10,765 nucleotides of DNA from Candidatus Nitrosotenuis sp. (GCA_023252015.1 JAHEXS010000026.1:1-10765), one strand, 5' to 3'; numbered from the stretch's first letter, positions 1 to 7,374 are shown. Notes: generated by a model from the sequence alone, not told the origin. Made by a program: numbers and translations.

Positions 1-3000
1 ATGATGCGTGACTCTGCCACGCTAAAGCAGGGTGTGCATATCGATTTGTATCGCACCATGTCAAACAGATCATTTCAGATTTACGCATTTAGTCACAAGT
101 ATACTGATTTTTCATTGAACAGCATCTCACTTGCACTGCTTGGCGAATCAAAAATTGACTATGGTGTGGAACTAGACAAGCTGGAAAATTACCAGCTTGC
201 GCATTATTGTTACAATGATGCAAGGCTCACGTACAAACTTACAAGCTTTAACAACGATTTACTGATGAATTTGCTTGTTGTAATATCTAGAATCGCAAGA
301 ATGCCAATTGACGATATCGCAAGGATGGGGGTATCACAGTGGATAAGGAGCCTCCTGTATTACGAGCACAGACACAGAAATGTGCTCATCCCAAGAAGAG
401 ATGAGATTGACGCAAAATCCCAGGGAGTGACAAATGACGCAGTAATCAAGGACAAAAAGTACCGGGGCGGGCTGGTAGTAGACCCAACAGAAGGAATCCA
501 CTTTAATGTCACAGTGATGGACTTTGCATGTTTTGATGATAAAACAGAAATATTAACAACCGATGGATGGAAAACATATAACACTTTAAAGAAAGGCAAT
601 ACAGCATTAAGTGTAAATTTAAAAACAAATCTTGTGGAAGAGGATACCATAAGAAAGGTGTTCAAATACGATTACAGTGGCAAAGTATGTAGAATAAAGA
701 CGCCGAGAAAATTAGATTTTATTTTCACGCCCAATCACAGAGTTGTCTATAAAACGAAGACGGGAGGTAACAAGTTGACATGGAGAAAAAAACTAGCGGT
801 TGAAGAAATACAAAAAATTAACAAATATCATATCGCACTACCATGTTTTGGAGATTGGGTTGGAAAGAAGAAAGAAAAAATAAAAGTTGACAGTTTTAGA
901 TTCAAAACCAACGCGTGGTTTGAATATTTTGGCAGGTTTCTAGGAGACGGATATCTGAGCGTAAGATCTATCAACATATATGAAAATCTGAAAAATCAGG
1001 ATAGAATAGATGAACTGTGTAATGTAATAACGGAATTAGGTTTTAAGCCAAAAAAAATCATAAATGAGAAAAAACACAGTATTACAATATCAATACACGA
1101 TGTACAACTTGTTAAGGCATTACGAAATCTGTTAAAGGGAAAAACACACAGTAAAGACAGACACATACCAAACGAATATCTTGATTATTCAACTGAGCAC
1201 TTACAATATTTGTTAAAGGGACTAATGGAGTCTGACGGAAGTACAACTAAAAGCGGAGAGAAAACATATGTTACAATTAATAAAAATCTCGCAGATAATT
1301 TTCAACTGTTATCGTTAAAATGCGGATACAACTGCTCAATAAACAATCGTATTAGTAAAGGGTTTGGGAAAAAGACGCCTTACTACTTGTGCGTTTTATC
1401 TGGATTTCGACATAAATCCTCATTTGTAGTATCAAAACAACATGATCACATAACCACCGAACAATATAATGGTAAAATATGGTGTGCAAGTACAAGGAAT
1501 ACAACATTAATCATTAGACGAAATGGTAGAGTCATAGTAACTGGAAATTCACTGTATCCCAGCATAATCAAAGTAAGAAATCTTTCATACGAGACAGTAC
1601 GGTGCCCACACGAGGAATGCAAAAAGAACAACATCCCAGACACAAACCACTGGGTCTGCACCAAATACAACGGCATCACATCATTGCTAATCGGCTCGCT
1701 TCGAGACCTTCGAGTAAATTACTACAAGAGCCTAGCAAAAAAGGCAAAGACTGAGGAGCAAAAACAACTGTATACGGTAGTCAGCCAAGCGCTCAAGGTT
1801 ATCCTAAATGCCAGTTACGGGGTGATGGGCGCAGAGATATTTCCACTGTACTTTCTTCCAGCAGCAGAGGCAACGACTGCGATTGGAAGGTACATCATTA
1901 TGGAGACAATCAAAAAATGCCAGTCAAACGGAATCGAGGTTTTGTATGGTGATAGCGTGCTTCCCGACACTCCAATTACAATTCGCGGAAAAGACGACAA
2001 CGCCGACATCGTACCAATAGAGTACCTCATGCCAAAAACCGCCAGAGATGCAAGACATGGTAAATTCGAAAACATTGACGTCCTAACAGAGAAAGGATTT
2101 AGCAAAATAAAACAGATCTACAGGCACAAGGTAAAGAAAAAGGGCTATCGAATCCTAACGAGAAAGGGGTTTGTAGAGTGCACCGAGGATCACAGCCTGG
2201 TAGTGAATGGTAAAGAGGTAAGACCATCTGAACTAAAAATAGGTGATGAAATCAACATGGTTCCATTCAAGGCAGAATCCAAAGTTGTGGTGCATCCCGA
2301 TTTGGGTTGGCTGTTCGGAATTTTCATCGCAGAGGGCACATGCGATACATATCATTATGAAAATAATGTCAGATATTCATGGAGAATAGTAAACCAGGAC
2401 AAGAAAATTCTGCAGAAGGCGCAGAGAATAATCCAGAATCACTTGGGACTTGAGACGACAATTATCGACATACGCAAAAGCTCAGCCGCATACGGATTGG
2501 TGCCAGTAGGGAGTAACAAACTACTAGTAGATTACTTCAGGTTTCTCTGCTACCGCGGGGACGCAAAGGCAGTTCCAAAGACAATACTGAATGCAGACAT
2601 TGTGGCAAAAAAGGCATTCATTGACGGAATGATGGATGGGAACGGTAATACGGATGCAAACGGGCTCACCACGCTTGATCAAATCCACAAGTCGGTCTTA
2701 TCAGGCATAATATCCATACTGGAGCAGTTTGGTGTGGAATATTCGCTCCAAATTATAAAAGACAAGCAAAACGTTTGCAGAATAAGAATAATCCGAAACA
2801 GGAAAGATTCCCGCATAAAGCAATCAAATATGATCAAAAAAATCGAGGCTTTTACAATAAACGGATACGTGTACGACTTGGAGACAAAGAACCACCATTT
2901 CTGCGGAGGATTGGGAAACATTCTGTTGCACAACACCGACTCGTTATTTATCAAAAATACAACACAGGAGCAAATTCACAAGGTAATCGACGATACAAAA

Positions 3001-3606
3001 ATAGAGCAAGGCGTAGACCTGGAAGTAGACAAGGACTATCGGTATGTGGTGCTAAGCAACAGAAAAAAGAACTATCTTGGAGTGACAAAAGAAGGCAAAG
3101 TCGATGTCAAAGGTTTAACCGGCAAAAAATCTCACACCCCGCCATTTATCCGAAATCTGTTCTATGAGTTGCTCGACGTACTCTCAAAGGTCCAGACTGC
3201 AGGTGATTTCGAAAACGCAAAAAAGCAGATCAGCGAAAAAATCACGGCGTGTGCCATCAAGGTAAAGGAAAAGAAAATCCCAATATCAGATCTCGCATTT
3301 AATGTAATGATAAGCAAGTCCATATCAGAATATGACAAGACCATTCCACAGCATATTCGTGCAGCAAAACTACTGGAGCAAACCAGGGAGATAAAGCGCG
3401 GTGATATCATATCATACGTGAAGACCATCAACAAGCCGGGAGTAAAGCCAGTAGAGATGGCGCGTCCAGACGAGATTGACTCTGCAAAATACATGGAGTT
3501 TATGGAAAGCACACTTGATCAGATAACCTCATCAATGGACCTTGATTTTGACACAATGATTGGCAAGCCAAAGCAAACCGGCCTTGATCAGTTCTTTTGG
3601 AGCTGA
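1..3606 (+). CDS. polB: Family B DNA polymerase, 5'-truncated, carrying two inteins
   Basis: Replicative DNA-dependent DNA polymerase with a 3'-5' proofreading exonuclease. The frame is open at base 1. The visible protein begins just before Exo III (Y69-x3-D73), so the N-terminal domain, Exo I and Exo II lie outside the window and the first Met is probably internal. Extein landmarks: the YxGG region (KYRGG, about 154-158), motif A DFA+SLYPSI with catalytic D174, motif B with K599, N603 and Y606-G607, motif C YGD+TDS with D651 and D980, and the KKxY motif at 1022-1025. A Cys/His cluster (C535, C540, H550, C553) could bind zinc. The C-terminus carries a PCNA-binding PIP box. Removing residues 177-516 and 652-978 leaves 534 extein residues, about two thirds of a usual ~850-aa enzyme. 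Both inteins must splice out for activity, because each splits an active-site motif. T-rich sequence follows the stop codon. The polymerase identity is firm; the subfamily is less so. Confidence 0.96.
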   Translation: MMRDSATLKQGVHIDLYRTMSNRSFQIYAFSHKYTDFSLNSISLALLGESKIDYGVELDKLENYQLAHYCYNDARLTYKLTSFNNDLLMNLLVVISRIARMPIDDIARMGVSQWIRSLLYYEHRHRNVLIPRRDEIDAKSQGVTNDAVIKDKKYRGGLVVDPTEGIHFNVTVMDFACFDDKTEILTTDGWKTYNTLKKGNTALSVNLKTNLVEEDTIRKVFKYDYSGKVCRIKTPRKLDFIFTPNHRVVYKTKTGGNKLTWRKKLAVEEIQKINKYHIALPCFGDWVGKKKEKIKVDSFRFKTNAWFEYFGRFLGDGYLSVRSINIYENLKNQDRIDELCNVITELGFKPKKIINEKKHSITISIHDVQLVKALRNLLKGKTHSKDRHIPNEYLDYSTEHLQYLLKGLMESDGSTTKSGEKTYVTINKNLADNFQLLSLKCGYNCSINNRISKGFGKKTPYYLCVLSGFRHKSSFVVSKQHDHITTEQYNGKIWCASTRNTTLIIRRNGRVIVTGNSLYPSIIKVRNLSYETVRCPHEECKKNNIPDTNHWVCTKYNGITSLLIGSLRDLRVNYYKSLAKKAKTEEQKQLYTVVSQALKVILNASYGVMGAEIFPLYFLPAAEATTAIGRYIIMETIKKCQSNGIEVLYGDSVLPDTPITIRGKDDNADIVPIEYLMPKTARDARHGKFENIDVLTEKGFSKIKQIYRHKVKKKGYRILTRKGFVECTEDHSLVVNGKEVRPSELKIGDEINMVPFKAESKVVVHPDLGWLFGIFIAEGTCDTYHYENNVRYSWRIVNQDKKILQKAQRIIQNHLGLETTIIDIRKSSAAYGLVPVGSNKLLVDYFRFLCYRGDAKAVPKTILNADIVAKKAFIDGMMDGNGNTDANGLTTLDQIHKSVLSGIISILEQFGVEYSLQIIKDKQNVCRIRIIRNRKDSRIKQSNMIKKIEAFTINGYVYDLETKNHHFCGGLGNILLHNTDSLFIKNTTQEQIHKVIDDTKIEQGVDLEVDKDYRYVVLSNRKKNYLGVTKEGKVDVKGLTGKKSHTPPFIRNLFYELLDVLSKVQTAGDFENAKKQISEKITACAIKVKEKKIPISDLAFNVMISKSISEYDKTIPQHIRAAKLLEQTREIKRGDIISYVKTINKPGVKPVEMARPDEIDSAKYMEFMESTLDQITSSMDLDFDTMIGKPKQTGLDQFFWS
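529..1548 (+). other. Intein 1, in polymerase motif A (pol-a type site), with LAGLIDADG endonuclease
   Basis: In-frame 340-aa intein (protein residues 177-516) inserted between DFA and SLYPSI. The N-terminal splice residue is Cys177 (CFDDKTEIL). Block B has T243-x-x-H246. The C-terminal end is VTGN with Asn516, followed by Ser+1 of the extein. The penultimate residue is Gly rather than the commoner His, a variant known in other inteins. Two LAGLIDADG motifs are seen: FGRFLGDG (acidic D316) and LKGLMESDG (D412), so the homing endonuclease looks intact. Sampled 60-base stretches have about 25-40% GC against 43-52% in nearby extein, which suggests fairly recent acquisition. Splice boundaries follow directly from restoring a canonical motif A. 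Confidence 0.93.
1954..2934 (+). other. Intein 2, splitting polymerase motif C (pol-c type site), with partly degenerate endonuclease
   Basis: In-frame 327-aa intein (residues 652-978) inserted exactly between YGD and TDS of the catalytic motif C. It starts with Ser652 (SVLPDTPIT) and ends LLHN with penultimate His977 and terminal Asn978; Thr979 is the +1 residue. Block B has T728-E-D-H731 and block F is around VYDLE (957-961). The first LAGLIDADG helix keeps an acidic residue (FGIFIAEG, E778). The second reads FIDGMMDGNG, placing Asn881 where the family has a catalytic Asp. Splicing residues therefore look functional while DNA cleavage may be weakened or lost. Sampled GC is about 45-52%, like the extein, which fits a long-resident intein. 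Confidence 0.93.
3574..3597 (+). other. PIP box at the polymerase C-terminus
   Basis: Residues 1192-1199 read QTGLDQFF and fit the Qxx(L/I/M)xxF(F/Y) consensus for binding the PCNA sliding clamp. The motif lies two residues before the end of the protein, its usual place in archaeal family B polymerases. This supports a processive, replicative role. Confidence 0.8.
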
Positions 3607-3615
3607 ACAAAGATT

Positions 3616-3630
3616 ATTTTTATAATAAAA
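3616..3630 (+). promoter_or_regulatory. TATA-like promoter element upstream of the pilin gene
   Basis: The A/T-only run ATTTTTATAATAAAA begins 10 bases after the polymerase stop codon and contains a TTTATAAT core resembling the archaeal TATA box. A start site about 25 nt downstream, near 3647, would give a leader of roughly 40 nt before the ATG at 3688. The T run could also help end polymerase transcription. No clear ribosome binding site precedes the ATG. The assignment rests on position and composition only. Confidence 0.45.
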
Positions 3631-3658
3631 TGTTGTGTTAATTGAACAGCATTTGGCT

Positions 3659-3677
3659 TAACATCGGCATGATGTTA
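3659..3677 (+). repeat. Perfect 7-bp inverted repeat ahead of the pilin start
   Basis: TAACATC and GATGTTA flank a 5-base spacer (GGCAT). The repeat ends 10 bases before the start codon and lies downstream of the proposed TATA box. It could be an operator for a dimeric regulator or a hairpin in the mRNA leader that affects translation or stability. Neither role is shown by sequence alone. Confidence 0.45.
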
Positions 3678-3687
3678 TTGCAATCCA

Positions 3688-4311
3688 ATGAGTACAAACA
3701 TCAACAATCTACAACTTCATAAAACACACCGAGGCGTAGCACCAGTAATCGCTACACTTTTGCTTGTTGCAATAGCAGTAGTTGGTGGCGGAATCGTCTT
3801 TGCATACTCGCAAAGCTTCTTTAGCTCCTCACAAATTAGTGGAAAACCCACAATTGAGGCATTAAAGATCATAGGATATGATGCAAGAGCAGTAGACATA
3901 ATTCAAAACCAAAACGGAGTTAATTTTGGCGCATCCTCTGGTGGTGACACAGACGCACTAAAGGAAATGGGAGAGAAGGTAGCAGTATACATCAAAAATG
4001 ACAGTGTTCAATCAATAACACTGAGCGAACTCAGATTTGGTGGATCAGTATACACATTCGCTAACCCTGCACCAGCTACTTTGAGTGCACTTGCAAGTGG
4101 TGGTTATACCATTGCGGGAGCAGCGGGTGGTATAGGTACTGAGCTTATCACTTCAAATTCTGTTGCAGTGATTCAGCCAGGCCAAACAACTAGTGTAGTA
4201 ATATCCCTCAGTGAAGACATGAAGTCTGGTAGAGACACCCAATTCAAGGTAACCACGACCAACGGAGCAGTTTTTGTTGGCACAGTTGTTGTCGGACAAC
4301 AAAGTGGCTAA
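3688..4311 (+). CDS. Archaellin/type IV pilin N-terminal domain protein (prepilin)
   Basis: A 207-aa prepilin-like protein. Residues 1-16 form a class III signal peptide ending in KTHRG, which a PibD/FlaK-type prepilin peptidase would cut before V17. Residues 17-41 are the hydrophobic assembly helix (VAPVIATLLLVAIAV...), which is retained in the mature subunit and packs the filament core. The rest is a beta-rich, Ser/Gly/Thr-rich outer domain. It includes a GYDAR element at 63-67 and a strand pair around VYIKNDSVQSITLSELRF, both echoed in the - strand pilin at 9210-9878. The ATG at 3688 gives a plausible signal length. It precedes a large surface protein gene by 23 nt, probably in the same transcription unit. 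Whether it forms an archaellum, an adhesive pilus or another filament cannot be told here; the short polar C-terminal domain and the neighbours favour a pilus. Confidence 0.82.
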   Translation: MSTNINNLQLHKTHRGVAPVIATLLLVAIAVVGGGIVFAYSQSFFSSSQISGKPTIEALKIIGYDARAVDIIQNQNGVNFGASSGGDTDALKEMGEKVAVYIKNDSVQSITLSELRFGGSVYTFANPAPATLSALASGGYTIAGAAGGIGTELITSNSVAVIQPGQTTSVVISLSEDMKSGRDTQFKVTTTNGAVFVGTVVVGQQSG

Positions 4312-4327
4312 CCCTTCTTTTCTTTTT
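4286..4327 (+). terminator. Possible intercistronic terminator/attenuator after the pilin gene
   Basis: TTGTTGT-CGG-ACAACAA (4286-4302) can form a 7-bp stem with a 3-base loop at the end of the pilin reading frame. The pilin stop (4309-4311) is followed by an uninterrupted 16-base pyrimidine tract rich in T (4312-4327). Archaeal transcription often ends at T-rich non-template tracts. Only 7 bases after the tract the next gene starts, so partial termination here would lower the large protein relative to the pilin. This is a structural inference. Confidence 0.45.
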
Positions 4328-4329
4328 AT

Positions 4330-4333
4330 GAGG
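4330..4333 (+). promoter_or_regulatory. Shine-Dalgarno-like GAGG that favours the start at 4341
   Basis: GAGG is complementary to the 3' end of archaeal 16S rRNA. It is one base from the ATG at 4335, too close to serve it, but seven bases from the in-frame ATG at 4341, a normal spacing. The second ATG may therefore be the real start, removing only two residues. Confidence 0.4.
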
Positions 4334-4334
4334 A

Positions 4335-6842
4335 ATGAAAATGCTTCGTGAATTATGCCTAAAGACACTTTTGATAATGCTAGCAGCTTGCGCTATTATT
4401 CTAGGAAATATTGTATTTGCGTCTGCCCAAGTCGAATCAAGTACAAACTTGGTAATCAAACTTGCTCCATCAATTATTGAATCTGGAGAAAATGCACACA
4501 AAATAGGCCACGTTGGATTTACAAACAAATATGGAAGTTTAATCAAAGTTACAAAAGACATCACGATTAATCTAGAGTCTGAAGATCAAAACATAGCAAC
4601 CGTACCAGACAAAATAACAATTCCCGCCAACTCACAATTTGCAACCTTTGATGTAAAAACCACGTCAAACACAGGAACAGTGAGAATTTTTGCATCGTTT
4701 GGAGACGAGCGCGTCTCTGACACTTTGATTGTTGGAAGAACCCAAGAAGAGATTAAAAACGACCTCAAGCTAGTCGTCAACCTACCAACCGGAGAAATGA
4801 ACGTAAATTCAGAGATGCCATTTTCGCTATATTTGCAAAATTCAAACGGGGACATAACACATGCACCGTTTGACATTACAATATCGCTAGACTATGAAAA
4901 AAGCCTAATCGGAATTGAGGCAAGTGATCTTACTATAAAGAAGGGCAACAGCTACATTTGGGGCACAATCAAGTCAAAGGACAAAGTCGGAAACGCATTC
5001 ATCAGAGCATCATCTGACAAGATTGGTTTTGATGAGGCAAAAGAAATCCAAATCTCATCTTCGCTTCCGTCATCACTTGCAGTTGAAATATTCCCAGGCA
5101 AGGTACCTGCCACATTAAAGCGCGACATTGACATCATAGTTAGTTTAATTGACTCTGACGGATTGCCCACATTTGCACAAGATGACGTCAAGATACAATT
5201 CTTTTCAGATGATCAATCAGTTGGTAATCAAATCGACAGAACAATAAAAGAATCTCAGCTCAGCGGAATAATAAAAAAAGGAGAGTTTAGCTATCACTTT
5301 AGGCAAAGAGTCGACCTGCAGGATGAGAACAAGACCATAACAATCGGCGCCACAACAAAAGGTCTTGGGGTTGCAGAGGACACATTCTATACAGTACGGC
5401 CCCTTACTACTGACAATCCGGCTGTTGGAAATAAAACTATGCAGGTCTACACACTAGGAAAAATCCCGACAAAATCCCAAACAATTGCAGTATTCCAGAT
5501 AGGAACATTATTTGATGTAAAAAACGATGATACTACTGAAAATTCAGTAAAAGAATTCTATCCGCTGATAGTTAATGAAAACTATGATTCAGTAGGAAGT
5601 GAGAAAATGGTAAGCATGACATCAAGTAATGACTTACTTGTAAAAATCAAAGAACTAGGCAAAATTAATGCAGCGTCATCATATGGAACATCAACAATAG
5701 AAACTGGTCAGGAGACAGGCCCAGTTACATTATCTTCAACAATAAAGGGCATAGGCTCAGCATCAACTAAAACCGAGGTTATCAATACGCTCAAACAAGA
5801 AAAAACGATGATTTTTTCACCAACCGGGGTAAATTCGGTTCTTTTTGATAAAAACGGCTACTTTGATTTGTTCATCATATCACTGGACTCTAAAAACAGG
5901 CCCACTGCAGTAGAAACCGAAGTACGATATTTAGTTACGCCAATTAATGAAATCCTATCCGTAGAAAAGGGCAAGACGTACTCTCATGTAGTATTTCTTG
6001 GAAATTCAATCCAGTTGGAGAATCAAGGACAGATAACAATCAAAACAATTCCAATTGGCGAATCGGCAAATCATAATCTTGAAGTACAAAACACATTTGA
6101 TATGAAGCCTACGGCCAAAATTGCAGTATCAGTACCGTTTGAGGCGTTAAACCCAAACAAAGCAGAGTATGCCGGACTGGTACAGATCTTTGATTTTAGC
6201 GGCAATCCAATTACATTGTCAGAAGATCTCAAAGTAAGACTGGTCCCATCAGAGTTAGGATTAATCAATGTTCCAGATTACGTAATAATCCCAAATGGAT
6301 TTTCGTACACCAAGTTTCCAGTTGAAACAAAAGGAAAAACGGGAACTATGACACTCAATGCAAACTCTAAAGGAATTGTTGGAGCACAAACAGAAATTGA
6401 AGTAAAGCCAACCATTACAAAGCTAAAGATAAGTATTGGTAGCATAAACGAACCACTCCAACTTGATCAGCCAACAGAACTAAAGATCTATGTTGATGAT
6501 GAACAGGACATGCCAGTAGAAGGAGTTTCAATTAGGATGATTTCGAGTGACTCAGCTATCGCGCCAGATACAGTTACAACTAGTGCAGACGGTAGTGCAA
6601 TAATACACTTTAATGCCAAAAAAGCCCCCAAGACATCCCTTCAGATTTTTGCAACTGCGGAAGGATTCTCAGAAGAAAAAAAGACACTTGATCTTGACGT
6701 TATGCCGGATGAGATCAAAAAGACAGAGATACCACAGCAGATCATTTATGCGGGAGTCGGTATTGTGGCTACAGTTGTAGGTGCAATGATTTACTTTTTG
6801 AAAAAACCAAAAGCGGCAATCAAAGAAGAAGAATTTGATTAA
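4335..6842 (+). CDS. Large secreted Ig-like repeat protein with C-terminal membrane anchor
   Basis: An 835-aa protein (833 if the ATG at 4341 is used). It has a Sec-type signal peptide with a hydrophobic core at about 9-28 and a probable cleavage after the ASA at 29-31. A single C-terminal transmembrane segment at about 803-822 precedes a charged tail (KKPK...EEEFD). Between them lie beta-rich modules. Residues about 80-124 and 636-680 are clearly related: both have VPDxxxIP, then FxVxTxxxTGT and a closing strand ending in G. Similar strand patterns recur near 190-240, and the last module (about 700-790) resembles an invasin/Big-type Ig domain with a DGSAIIHF strand. The protein should stand on the outer face of the cell membrane, probably reaching toward the S-layer. 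Its position behind a pilin suggests a pilus-associated or adhesin role, which is inference. No enzymatic motif was recognised. Confidence 0.8.
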   Translation: MKMLRELCLKTLLIMLAACAIILGNIVFASAQVESSTNLVIKLAPSIIESGENAHKIGHVGFTNKYGSLIKVTKDITINLESEDQNIATVPDKITIPANSQFATFDVKTTSNTGTVRIFASFGDERVSDTLIVGRTQEEIKNDLKLVVNLPTGEMNVNSEMPFSLYLQNSNGDITHAPFDITISLDYEKSLIGIEASDLTIKKGNSYIWGTIKSKDKVGNAFIRASSDKIGFDEAKEIQISSSLPSSLAVEIFPGKVPATLKRDIDIIVSLIDSDGLPTFAQDDVKIQFFSDDQSVGNQIDRTIKESQLSGIIKKGEFSYHFRQRVDLQDENKTITIGATTKGLGVAEDTFYTVRPLTTDNPAVGNKTMQVYTLGKIPTKSQTIAVFQIGTLFDVKNDDTTENSVKEFYPLIVNENYDSVGSEKMVSMTSSNDLLVKIKELGKINAASSYGTSTIETGQETGPVTLSSTIKGIGSASTKTEVINTLKQEKTMIFSPTGVNSVLFDKNGYFDLFIISLDSKNRPTAVETEVRYLVTPINEILSVEKGKTYSHVVFLGNSIQLENQGQITIKTIPIGESANHNLEVQNTFDMKPTAKIAVSVPFEALNPNKAEYAGLVQIFDFSGNPITLSEDLKVRLVPSELGLINVPDYVIIPNGFSYTKFPVETKGKTGTMTLNANSKGIVGAQTEIEVKPTITKLKISIGSINEPLQLDQPTELKIYVDDEQDMPVEGVSIRMISSDSAIAPDTVTTSADGSAIIHFNAKKAPKTSLQIFATAEGFSEEKKTLDLDVMPDEIKKTEIPQQIIYAGVGIVATVVGAMIYFLKKPKAAIKEEEFD

Positions 6843-7031
6843 CCAAGCATTACACCCCTACTGAAACTTGGCGATATACAACAAAGTCATCGAACAAATA
6901 ATGAAAATGATGACTTAATCATTATCTAAAAAAGTTTTGTTTAATCCAACTTTAATAAGAAAAGTGTCGATCATGATTTATTTTTCTAAATTGAAATAAA
7001 AAAGAGAGTTATGATGATTGCTTTATTTCAA
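6843..7031. other. AT-rich non-coding gap between convergent genes
   Basis: 189 bases separate the end of the + strand surface-protein gene from the end of the - strand small gene. No convincing reading frame was seen. The gap holds a 6-bp inverted repeat (AATGAT/ATCATT, 6906-6923), followed by an A/T-rich stretch, a T-rich run near 6977-6986 and an A run near 6998-7003 that is a T run on the - strand. These are reasonable termination signals for both strands. Confidence 0.5.
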
Positions 7032-7032
7032 T
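6990..7032. terminator. 11-bp inverted repeat between convergent genes, possible bidirectional terminator
   Basis: ATTGAAATAAA (6990-7000) and TTTATTTCAAT (7022-7032) are perfect reverse complements with a 21-base spacer. The right arm reaches the stop codon of the - strand small gene. The left arm is followed by further A residues, which are T residues on the - strand. Placement between converging genes suggests a terminator or 3'-end processing signal. A remnant of a mobile repeat is a weaker alternative, as no target duplication was seen. Confidence 0.4.
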
Positions 7033-7374
7033 CAATACATAACTTTGAAATCATTTCCTTCAATCAAAGAATATTGGAACTCAAAGCCAATCTGACCACT
7101 TGGGTTTTGGCTGCCTTGATTATTGATAACTAGTTTGTAGATTTTGATGGTAGGAGGGTCAATAACTACACCAGAGATGTGATTCCCACCAGAGTATGAT
7201 TGCCATATGCTCGTCATCATGAGTGTCATGTTTGTTGTTTTGGTGTTTTCATTCTGCTCAATGTTTTTGTTATCACTTTTACTGTTTTTTTCTGCAAGTA
7301 CATCTATGTTTGATGTTATCATGCCGATAATCAACAGACATTGCGATAGTCAACAATATGGTTGGCTTATTCAT
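7032..7374 (-). pseudogene. Small secreted protein gene with a one-base frameshift in its signal peptide
   Basis: Function unknown. From an ATG at 7374 the frame reads MNKPTILLTIAMS and then goes out of frame. Skipping one G at 7335 joins it to a 100-codon frame (7334-7032) beginning LIIGMITSNIDVLAEKNS. Together they give a 113-aa protein with a good signal peptide: a Lys, a hydrophobic core, and likely cleavage after VLA. The mature part is an Asn/Lys-rich polar linker followed by a beta-rich end (KIYKLVINNQ, FEFQYSLIEG). A TATA-like box sits about 25 bases upstream of the ATG, supporting that ATG as the original start of a leaderless mRNA. It may be a recent pseudogene, a sequencing error, or recoded. 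If only the downstream frame is used (TTG 7334 or ATG 7322), the signal peptide is badly shortened. Confidence 0.5.

Noticed and set aside
2775..3167. 130-codon + strand open frame overlapping the end of intein 2 and the polymerase
   Set aside because: It lies fully inside the polymerase gene in another frame, is extremely rich in Arg, Lys and Gln, and has no start signal; it is a shadow frame.
3656..3663. Second TATA-like element (GCTTAACA) closer to the pilin start
   Set aside because: Its spacing would suit a leaderless mRNA, but the match to a TATA box is poor compared with the run at 3616-3630.
4380..4394. Lipobox-like LAAC in the signal peptide of the Ig-repeat protein
   Set aside because: The Cys lies in the middle of the hydrophobic core, with more hydrophobic residues and a normal ASA cleavage site after it, so signal peptidase I processing is more likely.
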